Assembly (NCBI RefSeq): GCF_000400735.1
Contig: NZ_KE007366.1
Coordinates: 434,001-498,000, forward strand
DNA length: 64,000 nt
Source of the DNA: Acinetobacter tandoii DSM 14970 = CIP 107469
Lineage (GTDB): Bacteria > Pseudomonadota > Gammaproteobacteria > Pseudomonadales > Moraxellaceae
Direction of reading: 5' to 3'
Translations under genes and position numbers: made by a program
Part shown: one piece after another, positions 17,373-26,238 of the stretch
Numbering within the stretch: position 1 is the first letter of the stretch
Layout of the letters: every line of letters starts with the position of its first letter
Notes under the pieces: model-generated
What the model was told of the DNA's origin: nothing
Database searches by the model: none
What the model saw: only the letters and a program-made list of their open reading frames with translations

Positions 17373-18916
17373 CCGAAAACAAACCGTTAGATTTATTACA
17401 GCCTGATTTTGATAGCTCAGTACCGGCAGTCCTGTTGCCCTATCAGCAAGCATGGATTGCCAATAAGAATCCGCTCAAAGTGGCTGAGAAATCTCGACGG
17501 ATTGGTTTGACTTGGGCTGAAGCTGCCGATGCCGCTTTAGAGTGTGCCAGTGACCGCAGTGCGGGTGGTCAGAACTGTTATTACCTGGGCTATAACAAGG
17601 ATATGACAGTTGAGTTTATTCAGGCCTGTGCCATGTGGGCGCGTGCCTATAACCTTGCTGCAGATGAAATGGAAGAAGGCATCTGGGAAGATGGCGATAA
17701 GGAAATTAAAACGTACATTATCCGGTTCCCAAATTCAGGCTTCCGTATTGAAGCACTCACCAGCCGACCTTCCAACTTACGTGGCCGTCAAGGTCGTGTG
17801 ATTCTGGATGAAGCAGCCTTCCATGAAGACTTAGACGAACTTCTTAAGTCAGCAATGGCCTTACTAATCTGGGGTGGTTGTGTCCGCGTGATCAGTACTC
17901 ATGATGGTGAAGACAATCCATTCAATGAGCTGATCAAGGAAATTCGGGCAGGTAAACGTAAAGGTTATGTGTTCCGTTCTACTTTTAAAGAAGCTGTGGA
18001 CCAGGGCTTATATCAGCGTGTTTGCTTGCGTAAGGGCATTGAATATAAGAAGGATGAAGAACAGACATGGATGGATGATGTCTACAGTTTCTATGGCGAT
18101 GCAGCCGATGAAGAACTGGATGTCATTCCAAGTAAAGGCGGTGGCCGCTGGTTAAGCCAGGCATTGTTAGAACAGCGTCAGAAAGAAGTTCCGATTATTC
18201 GCTGGTCTGCACCAAAGAACTTTGAACAATGGTCTGAAGAGTCACGACATACTGAAATTGAAGTGCTGTTTGAGACTTTGATCAAGCCACTGATTGATTC
18301 ATTGCCTAAGAAGGTTAAAAGCTTCTACGGTCTGGACTTTGCCCGTCGTTCTGACCTGTGCGTGTTCTGGCCCTTGATTGAATACCAGGACACACGCAAG
18401 CACTGCCCTTTTGTGCTTGAACTTTCCAATATGCCGTACAAGCAGCAAGAGCAGCTGTTTAAACTCATTGCCAAGGCATTACCAAATTTCAGCAAAGGTG
18501 CACACGATGCCACAGGTAACGGTGGCTATCTGGCTGAAGCCATGCAGCTTGCCTTTGGTGAAAAAATCGAAGCTATTCATTTAAGTGAAGGCTGGTATCG
18601 GGAGCATACGCCACACTTTAAGGCAGCGTTAGAAGATGGTGATATTCCCATCATTCCAAAAGATAAGGACATTATGGATGACCACCGTGCCTTTGTTTTG
18701 GTGAATGGTGTAGCACGTATTCCGCAAAAGAGATCCACTGGTGCAGATGGATTAAAACGACATGGTGACAGTGCGATTGCCCACTTACTTGCTGACTATG
18801 CCAGCAAGAATCCAAGTGCAGCGATTGAATTTATTGCGATTCCATCTAAGGATGAGATGGAACTGGAAATGAATAATGAGGGTTATGATTGGGATCGTGA
18901 TGTTGGATGTATTTAA
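17369..18916 (+). CDS. Large terminase, Mu gp28 family (515 aa)
   Basis: Packaging motor ATPase and nuclease. The ATPase part has the atypical Walker A region EKSRRIGLTW and Walker B VILDEAAF; the RNase H-like nuclease part starts with YGLDFARRSDL and includes HDATGNG and HGDSAIAHLLADY. Full-length relative to Mu gp28. It lies in the operon lysis-gp25-gp26-gp27-gp28, ahead of a lipoprotein gene. Confidence 0.93.
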   Translation: MTENKPLDLLQPDFDSSVPAVLLPYQQAWIANKNPLKVAEKSRRIGLTWAEAADAALECASDRSAGGQNCYYLGYNKDMTVEFIQACAMWARAYNLAADEMEEGIWEDGDKEIKTYIIRFPNSGFRIEALTSRPSNLRGRQGRVILDEAAFHEDLDELLKSAMALLIWGGCVRVISTHDGEDNPFNELIKEIRAGKRKGYVFRSTFKEAVDQGLYQRVCLRKGIEYKKDEEQTWMDDVYSFYGDAADEELDVIPSKGGGRWLSQALLEQRQKEVPIIRWSAPKNFEQWSEESRHTEIEVLFETLIKPLIDSLPKKVKSFYGLDFARRSDLCVFWPLIEYQDTRKHCPFVLELSNMPYKQQEQLFKLIAKALPNFSKGAHDATGNGGYLAEAMQLAFGEKIEAIHLSEGWYREHTPHFKAALEDGDIPIIPKDKDIMDDHRAFVLVNGVARIPQKRSTGADGLKRHGDSAIAHLLADYASKNPSAAIEFIAIPSKDEMELEMNNEGYDWDRDVGCI

Positions 18917-18982
18917 ACCTTTTGATTTGTTTAAAAAATAACTAAAATATTCAAAATCTTGTATGAAAATAATGAGGGTGTA

Positions 18983-19615
18983 ATGAAAGGTACAATTTTA
19001 GCAAGCATATTTTGTTTAGTTTTATTGGCAGGGTGTTCAAATTCTGAAGGTAAAGCTGAACCGACAGCTGTGTCAGAAAAAAAGGTTGAAAAAGAACTCA
19101 CTCAAGAAGAAAAAGATAAGAAGTTCGCTGAAAATGTTGCTTCTGCGTCAACCTTAGATGAAGCGGTAAGCCGAGCAGCTCCCAAGTTAGGAGTGGAATT
19201 TCAGGACAAGGAAAAAGATAGTGTTTCTCTGGGTGCAAGTGGCCTTATTTGGTGGGCACAAGATCACTTGGTATGGAGTTCATTTGATAAAATTCCAAGT
19301 ACAACCTATAACGAATTTAGAAAAGACCCATTTAGCGAAAAGGGCAAAAAAATCTGTGCCGATGTTCGTGTATCTGAGATATATACCATACGAGATAAAG
19401 ATAATGTTTCCTATTTTGCAACCTTAGTTGATCGAAAATTGCCATCCCAGTTCTACCAAGCGGTTCTATTAAAATCTACAAAAAACATTGTTGAAGGCTC
19501 TAAAGTAAGATTTTGCGGGATTGCACTTGAAAATTATCAATATAAAAATATTGCAGCGAAATATACCAACTCAATTTTTATAGTTGGAATATTGGACATC
19601 CCTACTAATAAATAA
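18983..19615 (+). CDS. Phage-borne lipoprotein, 210 aa
   Basis: Signal peptide with lipobox: KGTILASIFCLVLLAGCSN, cleaved before Cys19. A charged linker rich in Lys/Glu follows and then a beta-rich domain. The start at 18983 has GAGGG upstream. It sits between terminase and portal where Mu has no such gene, and looks more AT-rich than its neighbours, with an AT-rich upstream stretch. It is therefore probably a cargo gene (moron). Envelope lipoproteins of prophages often block superinfection or alter host fitness; which applies here is unknown. Confidence 0.75.
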   Translation: MKGTILASIFCLVLLAGCSNSEGKAEPTAVSEKKVEKELTQEEKDKKFAENVASASTLDEAVSRAAPKLGVEFQDKEKDSVSLGASGLIWWAQDHLVWSSFDKIPSTTYNEFRKDPFSEKGKKICADVRVSEIYTIRDKDNVSYFATLVDRKLPSQFYQAVLLKSTKNIVEGSKVRFCGIALENYQYKNIAAKYTNSIFIVGILDIPTNK

Positions 19616-19623
19616 TGAAATTA

Positions 19624-19652
19624 AGCTTCGCTAAATGGGGGGCTTTTTTGTT
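19624..19652 (+). terminator. Possible terminator after the lipoprotein gene
   Basis: AAGC and GCTT arms around a G-rich loop, followed by a run of T (GGGGGGCTTTTTTG). A weak stem, but its position between lipoprotein stop and late box 2 fits. Confidence 0.5.
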
Positions 19653-19662
19653 TCAACTTAAT

Positions 19663-19674
19663 GGAAGTACTTCC
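19663..19674 (+). promoter_or_regulatory. Late activator box 2 (portal/head unit)
   Basis: GGAAGTACTTCC, a perfect 12-bp palindrome, 62 bp before the portal ATG. TACAAT, a good -10 box, begins 12 bases after it, with no -35 needed if an activator binds the palindrome. Confidence 0.78.
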
Positions 19675-19736
19675 ACAGCAAAACTGTACAATGCTAATTC
19701 AAACTAAGCACAATATCCGTATTGTGCTTTTTTATT

Positions 19737-21314
19737 ATGGCTAAAAAAGATAAATCTCAGAAACAAGCGTTAGAAACCACTCAAACCGCTGACGTTGCAT
19801 GGTTTCAAAACCAATGGCAAGAACACCCTGTTGTAGGTTTAACGCCTTCACGCCTTCACCAGTTGCTGTTAGGTGCAGAACAAGGCAGCTTACAAGCCCA
19901 AGCCGATCTATTCGCAGATATGGAAGAACGTGACGGTCATATTTTTAGTGAAATGGATAAACGTAAGAAAGGCGTTAATGGCTTGCCATGGGGAGTCAAT
20001 CCACCTAAAAATGCCTCTGACCAGGAAAAGAAAATTGCAGAAGAAGTCTATGAATGGATTGATGAAATCCAAGATTTTGAGATGTTTCTTTTTGATGCTA
20101 TGGATGCTGTTGGTCATGGCTACAGTTGCCAGGAAATTAAGTGGCAGCGCTTAGGTAATTTATGGCTGCCAGAAAGCTTCGAACATCAGCTTGCACGCAA
20201 TTTCATGACTCCAGTCAATCAGCCAAATAAACTGCGACTGAATGATGGTTCTATGGAGGGTGCCGAGTTCTGGGACTTCGGCTGGTTTATTCACCGCCAC
20301 AAAGCCAAGTCCGGCTATATTGCACGTTCAGGCCTGCACCGTGTATTAAGCTGGCCGTTCCTGTTTAAGAATTATGGTGTCCGTGATGTCATGGAGTTTT
20401 TGGAAATCTATGGCTTGCCGATCCGCATTGGTAAATATCCTGAAGGTGCAACGGCTGAAGAGAAAATGACTTTGCTTCGAGCCGTGATGAGCATTGGGCG
20501 TAATGCCGGTGGCGTCATTCCTAAAGGCATGACCATTGATTTTGAAAATGCGGCCAATGGTGATACTGACAATCACATGGCACTCATTAAATGGTGTGAG
20601 CAGACCCAGTCCAAAATCATTGTGGGTGGAACATTGCTGAGCCAGGCTGATGGCAAGACCAGCACCAATGCACAAAGTCAAACCCATGAAAACCAGTTTG
20701 AAGTCATTATGAAATCGGATGCCAAGCAGCTTGCCCGATCTATCAATGATTCGCTGATGACGCATCTCATGCGTTTGAACTACCCCAATATCACCCCAGA
20801 CCGTTATCCAAAGTTTTATTTTGATTTAACGGAAACAGAAGACCTCAAAGTATTTAGCGAATCCATTGGCGCCCTTGTAGATAATGGTATGAAAATTCCA
20901 TTGCGCTGGGCACATGAGCGAACCGGTATTCCGATGCCTGCAGATGACCAGGAAGAAATTCTGCAAAAATCGCCTGCACAATCTGCAAGTCCCGCCCCTA
21001 ACCTTGCAGCCAATACTTTTTTACCGCAACTTCTAACGCAACGTCTGGCTGCCAATACAGTGAGCGTCCCGTTAGAAGACCAGGCAATGCAACTGCTATT
21101 AAACGAACAAGTAGAAAAAAGTCAGGCTGTATCTGAGCAATGGCTTTCAGGTTTAGTCAAGAAATTACAAACCGGAAATGAGGAAGAAGTACTGCAGCTG
21201 CTGTCGGATCTGCATCCGCATGATGATGAACCGGCATTGCAGGAAAAGCTGACTCAACTGATTTTTGCATGTGAAATGCTGGGCCGTTTAAGTGCTGAAG
21301 CGGAGGCTGAATAA
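19737..21314 (+). CDS. Portal protein, DUF935 / Mu gp29 family (525 aa)
   Basis: Forms the dodecameric portal ring at the head vertex. DUF935 features: WFQNQWQEHPVVGLTPSRL, DMEERDGHIFSEMDKRKKGV, YGLPIRIGKYPEGAT and KIIVGGTLLSQADGK. The start at 19737 is preferred to 19722, since the latter lies further from a usable Shine-Dalgarno and adds non-family residues. It overlaps the next gene by one base (TAATG). Confidence 0.94.
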   Translation: MAKKDKSQKQALETTQTADVAWFQNQWQEHPVVGLTPSRLHQLLLGAEQGSLQAQADLFADMEERDGHIFSEMDKRKKGVNGLPWGVNPPKNASDQEKKIAEEVYEWIDEIQDFEMFLFDAMDAVGHGYSCQEIKWQRLGNLWLPESFEHQLARNFMTPVNQPNKLRLNDGSMEGAEFWDFGWFIHRHKAKSGYIARSGLHRVLSWPFLFKNYGVRDVMEFLEIYGLPIRIGKYPEGATAEEKMTLLRAVMSIGRNAGGVIPKGMTIDFENAANGDTDNHMALIKWCEQTQSKIIVGGTLLSQADGKTSTNAQSQTHENQFEVIMKSDAKQLARSINDSLMTHLMRLNYPNITPDRYPKFYFDLTETEDLKVFSESIGALVDNGMKIPLRWAHERTGIPMPADDQEEILQKSPAQSASPAPNLAANTFLPQLLTQRLAANTVSVPLEDQAMQLLLNEQVEKSQAVSEQWLSGLVKKLQTGNEEEVLQLLSDLHPHDDEPALQEKLTQLIFACEMLGRLSAEAEAE

Positions 21315-22636
21315 TGCCAACCCCTCACCGTCCTGAATTAAACGCCCTGTTTAATAAGCCTCCTGCAGATGCTATTGAGTACCTGCAATCCAAAGGCTAC
21401 AAAATTGGCTGGGACTGGCATCAGACTTTGGATGATGCTCATAGCCGGGCATTTACTGTGGCTAAAGTTGCCAAGCTGGATGTACTTCAGGACATCCGAA
21501 AGTCGTTAATTACTGCTTTGGAAAAAGGTCAGAGCTTTGAAAAATGGCAGGCTGAGATTACCCCGATACTTCAGGAAAAAGGCTGGTGGGGGAAAAAGAC
21601 TGTGATCAATCCTGCTGGCCAGGAACAGGAAGTTCAGCTCGGATCACCGCGTCGGCTACGCACGATTTACCATACCAATATGCGTTCAGCGTTTAGTGCT
21701 GGACGTTATAAGGCCATGCTGGAAGCGACTGAAACACGTCCATTCTGGGAATACCGCCATATCACTATGGTGAACTACAGGGAAGAACATAAAGCCTGGA
21801 ATGGACGTATTTTAAGAGCAGATGACCCTTTCTGGACGGTGGCCTATCCGCCTTCTAAGTTTGGCTGTAACTGTCGTGTCATTGCTAAATCAGCCAGTGA
21901 AGTCGAAGGTAAAGAGATCTTAAGCAGTGAAGGATATCAAACCCAATACTCTGAAAAAATTGGCGTAGACAGTTTTACGGGAGCAGATGTTTATGGAACA
22001 CGGCAACGTTTTGACATTCCTACTCAAGATGGCACCACACTGACCTTTAGCCCTGCTGCCGGATTTAATAACTCGCCTGCGACCAGTTATGCCATGGATC
22101 AGGTACTGGCAAACCGTGCTACCAAGTATCTGGGCAATGAACAGGGGGTAAAACAGGTCCAGCAAATCATTACAGCACCAGTTCGGCAAAAGGCGCATTA
22201 TGCCTTTATTGATAATGCGCTGAGCTTTGGCAAAGCCCAGGGCAAAACCAGTACTGTAGGCGTATTACAGGCTGAAGATATTGTGTTTTTACAAAGTAAA
22301 GGCCAATCAATAGAAAGCCCGATCGTGACCATTGCTGACCGTTTATTGATTGGCAAAAAAGCAAAACGGCATGAAACCGCTGGAGATGCTTTAAGTACTG
22401 CGGAATGGCAGGAGCTGCCGCTGCTCATCGCTCAAGTAAAAACTGTTTTATATGATGTAAACAATGACAGTGTTTTATATGTGCTTAGAGGTATGGATAG
22501 TGAGGAGCAAAAAGTCATTAAGCTTTCTTTACGCGCTCAAAATGGCGTCATTGAAATTGTGAGTATTTTTAAAGTTAAACAGTCAGATATTTCAGCGGGG
22601 GTCAAATCGGGACAATATGAAGTCATTCGAGAGTGA
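21314..22636 (+). CDS. Mu gp30/F-like head morphogenesis protein with C-terminal PBECR-type domain (440 aa)
   Basis: The N-terminal 240 residues are the SPP1 gp7/Mu F-like minor head fold: RTIYHTNMRSAFSAGRYKAM, AWNGRILRADDPFW, PPSKFGCNCRV. The last 100 residues (HYAFIDNALSFGKAQ...QVKTVLYDVNNDSVLYVLRG...) match the layout of the phage Barnase-EndoU-ColicinE5-RelE-like (PBECR) nuclease domains fused to such head proteins. The protein may thus enter the virion or the cell with a nuclease cargo. The nuclease assignment is by resemblance and the catalytic residues are not certain. Confidence 0.85.
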   Translation: MPTPHRPELNALFNKPPADAIEYLQSKGYKIGWDWHQTLDDAHSRAFTVAKVAKLDVLQDIRKSLITALEKGQSFEKWQAEITPILQEKGWWGKKTVINPAGQEQEVQLGSPRRLRTIYHTNMRSAFSAGRYKAMLEATETRPFWEYRHITMVNYREEHKAWNGRILRADDPFWTVAYPPSKFGCNCRVIAKSASEVEGKEILSSEGYQTQYSEKIGVDSFTGADVYGTRQRFDIPTQDGTTLTFSPAAGFNNSPATSYAMDQVLANRATKYLGNEQGVKQVQQIITAPVRQKAHYAFIDNALSFGKAQGKTSTVGVLQAEDIVFLQSKGQSIESPIVTIADRLLIGKKAKRHETAGDALSTAEWQELPLLIAQVKTVLYDVNNDSVLYVLRGMDSEEQKVIKLSLRAQNGVIEIVSIFKVKQSDISAGVKSGQYEVIRE

Positions 22637-22713
22637 GATGGCGGCCGACTTGCACAGCATAATATCAATGCCTTGCGGCATTCATAACCTTTCTATTTGG
22701 AAACTACCATCTC
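22635..22713 (+). ncRNA. Candidate structured RNA between gp30 and gpG genes
   Basis: A 79-base closed structure: outer arms GAGATGG (22635-22641) and CCATCTC (22707-22713), plus an inner hairpin AATGCC-TTGC-GGCATT (22667-22682). It starts at the stop codon of gp30 and fills the gap before the virion morphogenesis gene. Size and multi-stem form recall phage antisense RNAs such as C4, but I cannot confirm a family. It could also act as an attenuator or mRNA stabiliser. Confidence 0.45.
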
Positions 22714-22730
22714 AGAGTTCAGTATAGATT

Positions 22731-23207
22731 ATGAGCATCATACAAATCAATAATGACGAGTTAGTCAGAAAGTTCACTAAAGTCGCTTTGGGATTGAGCC
22801 GCCCGAAGGACTTAACTTCAGCAATTGCTGGTAGCTTCCTCACCATTGTTGAAGACAACTTTGATGCCCAGGGTCGCCCAGCTTGGGCTGGATTAAGTCC
22901 AGTTACTGAGGCCAGACGTAAGCCAGGCAAAATTCTAAGCCAGTCTGGACAACTTAGAGACAGTATTCAGCCAGACTCTAACGATACTGAAGCCAGTATT
23001 AGTACTGCTGATCCCAAGGCAGCAACTCATCAATTTGGTGCCAAACAAGGTCAGTATGGAAAGTCCTCACGAGGTGGACCAATTCCCTGGGGAAATATCC
23101 CTGCGCGTTCATTTATGCCTATGGATGAAAATGGCAATTTGCAACCGGAGGCAGAGAATGCCATTTATGACGATGTAGATTATTTTTATCAGAAGCTACT
23201 CGATTGA
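22731..23207 (+). CDS. Virion morphogenesis protein, Mu gpG family (158 aa)
   Basis: Mu G/gp31 family (phage virion morphogenesis). Features: FTKVALGLSRPKDLTSAIAG, DNFDAQGRPAWAGLSPVTEARR, LSQSGQLRDSI, HQFGAKQGQYG, IPARSFMPMDE. Acts in head-tail joining or tail completion. It stands alone between the candidate RNA and late box 3. Confidence 0.9.
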   Translation: MSIIQINNDELVRKFTKVALGLSRPKDLTSAIAGSFLTIVEDNFDAQGRPAWAGLSPVTEARRKPGKILSQSGQLRDSIQPDSNDTEASISTADPKAATHQFGAKQGQYGKSSRGGPIPWGNIPARSFMPMDENGNLQPEAENAIYDDVDYFYQKLLD

Positions 23208-23341
23208 ATTAAATATAGCGTTAGATAGCCGTTAGATTGTTTTTAATCATCTCTTGAAAACAGATTCGATGAATCTTGAATGAAATATTTTTTGTGTCTT
23301 AAATCGCCTTACAACGCTAAATAGAAAAATACGCAAAATAA

Positions 23342-23353
23342 GGAAATTCTTCC
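23342..23353 (+). promoter_or_regulatory. Late activator box 3 (protease/scaffold/head unit)
   Basis: GGAAATTCTTCC, identical to box 6, 59 bp before the protease start. The 205-bp region between gpG and the protease also holds a small palindrome, AGATTC-GAT-GAATCT (23252-23266). Confidence 0.72.
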
Positions 23354-23412
23354 AACTCTAAAGCCCTTCCTTTTTTTTCATACTCAAACTTCTTAAAACC
23401 TGAAGCAGAAGT

Positions 23413-24486
23413 ATGAAGCTTAAAACATTGATTGCTGCTTGCTCAATGAGTTTATCAGCACAGTCTGAACATTTCGTGATTATACCCGAGGGTGAATTCA
23501 GTGGCATTGATGGTCGTCCCTTTGATGCACCGACATGGATTTTAACTCCGGAGCGTGGTCATGAAATTGTCGCTGTACTGAATCAACGACACATTGACAT
23601 GGTCATTGATTATGAGCATGCCACTTTAAAAGCAATTGAAACTGGTGAGCCTGCTCCTGCTGCTGGATGGTTAAAACCCAATGGTTTTGTCTATGTAGAA
23701 GGAGTCGGAATATGTAGTACTCAATTTGAATGGACCGATAAAGCGAAAAACTTTATCGCTTCGGGTGAATACAAATACATCTCTCCAGTGCTCTTTTACA
23801 ACAAAACCGGTGCAGTTATCGGACTGCATAGTGTTGCGCTTACCAACAAACCTAATTTAGATCAGTTGCCTGAAGCCAAACTTGCAGCAGCTGCTCAAGA
23901 CTTTTTATCAACATTTCAGGATTCAGAAATGAATGAAGAATTATTAGAACGCTTGCGTTGGATGTTGAATCTGCCTGTCTCTGCAACTGCTGATGACATT
24001 ATTGCAGAACTCAACAAACTCGCTTCTCAGTTGACTGAAACAACAGGCACTACCGTTGCTGCTAATGCTCAAAACTTATTTGATGCAGTCGCTGCAATTG
24101 AACAATTAAAAGTGGCTGCAAACAGTCAGTCTGAACCAGATCCAATGCTGTATGTGCCAATGGCAGTTCATAAAGAAGCTTTGGCTCAGGCAACTTCTGT
24201 AGCTGCAAATGCACAGGCCAAAGAAGTGGATGACCTGATTTTAGCGGCATGTTCTGACGGTCGTCTAACAGGTAAGGCCACGATTGATTGGGTCAAGGAC
24301 AAGGCCAAAACCAATCCGGAATTTGTGAAGTCTTATTTAGGGGACTTACCCAAAATCGCGGCGTTGAATCAGCAGCAGACCCAAACCGTCAATATTGCAG
24401 CAAATACCCAAACAGCAGCTTACACACCTGAAGCTTTAGAAGTTGCACGTTTAATGGGTGTTGAATTACCAGGAGCAAATGCATGA
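23413..24486 (+). CDS. Head maturation protease with in-frame scaffold, Mu gpI family (357 aa)
   Basis: The N-terminal 170 residues are the Mu I-type prohead protease (EHFVIIPEGEFSGIDGRP, IDMVIDYEHATLK, GEYKYISPVLFYN, HSVALTNKPNLDQL). The C-terminal half is helical and Ala/Gln-rich, as in scaffolding proteins. As in Mu, protease and scaffold share one frame and an internal start may give free scaffold. Start at ATG 23413, after late box 3. Confidence 0.9.
   Translation: MKLKTLIAACSMSLSAQSEHFVIIPEGEFSGIDGRPFDAPTWILTPERGHEIVAVLNQRHIDMVIDYEHATLKAIETGEPAPAAGWLKPNGFVYVEGVGICSTQFEWTDKAKNFIASGEYKYISPVLFYNKTGAVIGLHSVALTNKPNLDQLPEAKLAAAAQDFLSTFQDSEMNEELLERLRWMLNLPVSATADDIIAELNKLASQLTETTGTTVAANAQNLFDAVAAIEQLKVAANSQSEPDPMLYVPMAVHKEALAQATSVAANAQAKEVDDLILAACSDGRLTGKATIDWVKDKAKTNPEFVKSYLGDLPKIAALNQQQTQTVNIAANTQTAAYTPEALEVARLMGVELPGANA
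23929..24486 (+). CDS. Internal in-frame scaffold protein, Mu gpZ-like (185 aa)
   Basis: ATG at codon 173 of the protease gene (MNEELLERLRWML...), preceded by TTTCAGGATTCAGAA, with AGGA at suitable distance. Everything after it is the helical scaffold-like part. In Mu, gpZ is made from an internal start of I in exactly this way. Its use here is inferred by analogy. Confidence 0.6.
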   Translation: MNEELLERLRWMLNLPVSATADDIIAELNKLASQLTETTGTTVAANAQNLFDAVAAIEQLKVAANSQSEPDPMLYVPMAVHKEALAQATSVAANAQAKEVDDLILAACSDGRLTGKATIDWVKDKAKTNPEFVKSYLGDLPKIAALNQQQTQTVNIAANTQTAAYTPEALEVARLMGVELPGANA

Positions 24487-24893
24487 GCAGTATTTTAAGC
24501 GGGTCAGACCGCCAAACCCCACGTCGTGATTTGGGTCTTATTTCTGTCAAGTTGAAAGCCAATGCCATTATTCGTGCTGGTTTCATCGTCGTGGCAGGAT
24601 CAACCGGTTTTGCTGAAGAAGGTAAAACGGCAACGGGTCTAACTTATTTAGGGATTGCAGATCAAACCATTGATAACACTGGTGGTGCAGATGGTGATGT
24701 ATCTGTTTTAGTGCGTACACATGCTGCATTTTTATTGGATAACTCAAGTGCAGATGCGGTAGATCAAACCTTAATTGGTAAGAAGTGTTATATCCATGAT
24801 GCTTCAACGGTCTGCAAAACATCAGCCACAAACACAAAATCAGAATGTGGTGTGGTTTTAGAAGTAACTACTGAAGGGGTATGGGTAGCATGA
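24483..24893 (+). CDS. Head decoration/stabilisation-like protein (136 aa)
   Basis: Beta-rich protein between scaffold and major capsid genes (RAGFIVVAGSTGFAEEGKTATGLTYLGIA...GVVLEVTTEGVWVA), like DUF2190-type capsid cement proteins. It overlaps its neighbours by 4 bases at each end, showing tight translational coupling to the major head protein. Confidence 0.65.
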   Translation: MSSILSGSDRQTPRRDLGLISVKLKANAIIRAGFIVVAGSTGFAEEGKTATGLTYLGIADQTIDNTGGADGDVSVLVRTHAAFLLDNSSADAVDQTLIGKKCYIHDASTVCKTSATNTKSECGVVLEVTTEGVWVA

Positions 24894-25798
24894 AAATTAA
24901 TGGTGCAACAATTGCAGGCTTATTTGTCAGCCTTAACTCGGCATTCACAAACGCTTTCTCTGCTGGTGAAGCAGAATGGCCTGAAATTGCTACAGAAGTT
25001 CCAAGTACAACCAAAGCGAATGACTATACCTGGTTAGCTAATTTCCCAGGCATGAAAGAATGGGTTGGTAAAAAGCAAGTCAAGAAGCTGTCTGAATATA
25101 ATTATGTAATTGTGAATAAGCCATACGAAACTACCATTGCTGTAAGTCGTGATGACCTTGAAGATGATCAACTTGGCATTTATAAAGCTCAAGCTGAAGG
25201 TGCAGGTTATGCAGCAAAGCAGTGGCCAGACGAATTAGTCTATGGTGCAGTTAATGGCGGTTTTACGAAAAAATGCTATGACGGTAAAGCATTCTTTGCA
25301 ACCAACCATCCCAACGGAAAGTCAACTGCATCCAACAAAGGCACTAAAAAACTTTCAATTGAAAGTTTTGCCAAAGCTCAAGCTTCATATGGTGCTGCAC
25401 GTACTCAAATGCAGTCTTTAAAGGATGAAGAAGGCCGCCCACTCAATGTACGTCCAAACATCTTACTGGTGCCACCCGCACTGGAAGACATCGCCAATGC
25501 GTTAATGACGGTGACGCAACTCGAAGATGGTAAGCCAAACCCTTACAAAGGTACAGCAAAAGTAAAAGTGTCTGGCCGTTTAACAGACCCAAATGCATGG
25601 TTCTTGATAGATACCTCTAAACCGCTTAAGCCATTCATTTATCAACCACGTAAAAAGCCTAATTTTGTTCAGCAAACCACCGCTGAATCTGATGCAGTCT
25701 TCATGGAAGGTGAATTCAAATTTGGTGCAGAAGCCCGTGGTGAAGCTGGGTATGGTCACTGGCAGCTGGCCTACGGCTCTGATGGTACTGAAGCATAA
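24890..25798 (+). CDS. Major head subunit, Mu gpT family (302 aa)
   Basis: Main capsid protein. Mu gpT features: MKINGATIAGLFVSLNSAFT, WLANFPGMKEWVGKKQV, YEHT-like VNKPYETTIAVSRDDLEDDQLG, and RPNILLVPPALED. Length close to Mu T (about 305 aa). ATG 24890 (ATGA overlap, GGGTAGC before it) is chosen over 24881. Confidence 0.95.
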   Translation: MKINGATIAGLFVSLNSAFTNAFSAGEAEWPEIATEVPSTTKANDYTWLANFPGMKEWVGKKQVKKLSEYNYVIVNKPYETTIAVSRDDLEDDQLGIYKAQAEGAGYAAKQWPDELVYGAVNGGFTKKCYDGKAFFATNHPNGKSTASNKGTKKLSIESFAKAQASYGAARTQMQSLKDEEGRPLNVRPNILLVPPALEDIANALMTVTQLEDGKPNPYKGTAKVKVSGRLTDPNAWFLIDTSKPLKPFIYQPRKKPNFVQQTTAESDAVFMEGEFKFGAEARGEAGYGHWQLAYGSDGTEA

Positions 25799-25809
25799 GG
25801 AGTACGGCC

Positions 25810-26238
25810 ATGTTTGCAACGCTTGAAGCAATGACGGAAAAATTTGGTGAGCGTGAACTCATTGGCCTTACGGACAATGAAAAGCCTTATCAAGATGTAA
25901 TTAACATGGACAAGCTGAATGCTGCGATGGATGAAGCAAACAGTGAAATCGAAGGTTATATTGCTGCTCGTTATTCCCTGCCGTTGCAAACTGTGCCGCC
26001 ATTTCTTAAGTCCTTAGCGTGCCACATGGCACGCTACCATGCCTGCACCGGGGCAATGTCAGATAATGATCCCATTAAAACCCGTTATGAAAATGCGGTT
26101 AAATCCTTGAAAGAAATTTCAAAAGGAACGATTGCTTTAGGTGGTTCACCCGTTGGTGAAAGCACTCCAGTAAAAACTTCAAATAATAGCGTGGTGATGA
26201 ACATTGGACGGCATGACTTCGGAGGTCGTGGATGGTGA
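25810..26238 (+). CDS. Mu gp36-like protein, DUF1320 (142 aa)
   Basis: Head-tail connector-type protein. DUF1320 features: MFATLEAMTEKFGERELIGLTD, AMDEANSEIEGYIAARYSLPL, FLKSLACHMARYHA. GGAGTACGGCC precedes the ATG. Ends inside the start of the gp37-like gene (7-base overlap). Confidence 0.9.
   Translation: MFATLEAMTEKFGERELIGLTDNEKPYQDVINMDKLNAAMDEANSEIEGYIAARYSLPLQTVPPFLKSLACHMARYHACTGAMSDNDPIKTRYENAVKSLKEISKGTIALGGSPVGESTPVKTSNNSVVMNIGRHDFGGRGW

Noticed and set aside
22699..22710. Seventh late activator box (GGAAACTACCAT) before gpG
   Set aside because: Right half does not match TTCC, distance to the start is only 20 bp instead of about 60, and the bases are part of the outer arm of the candidate RNA.
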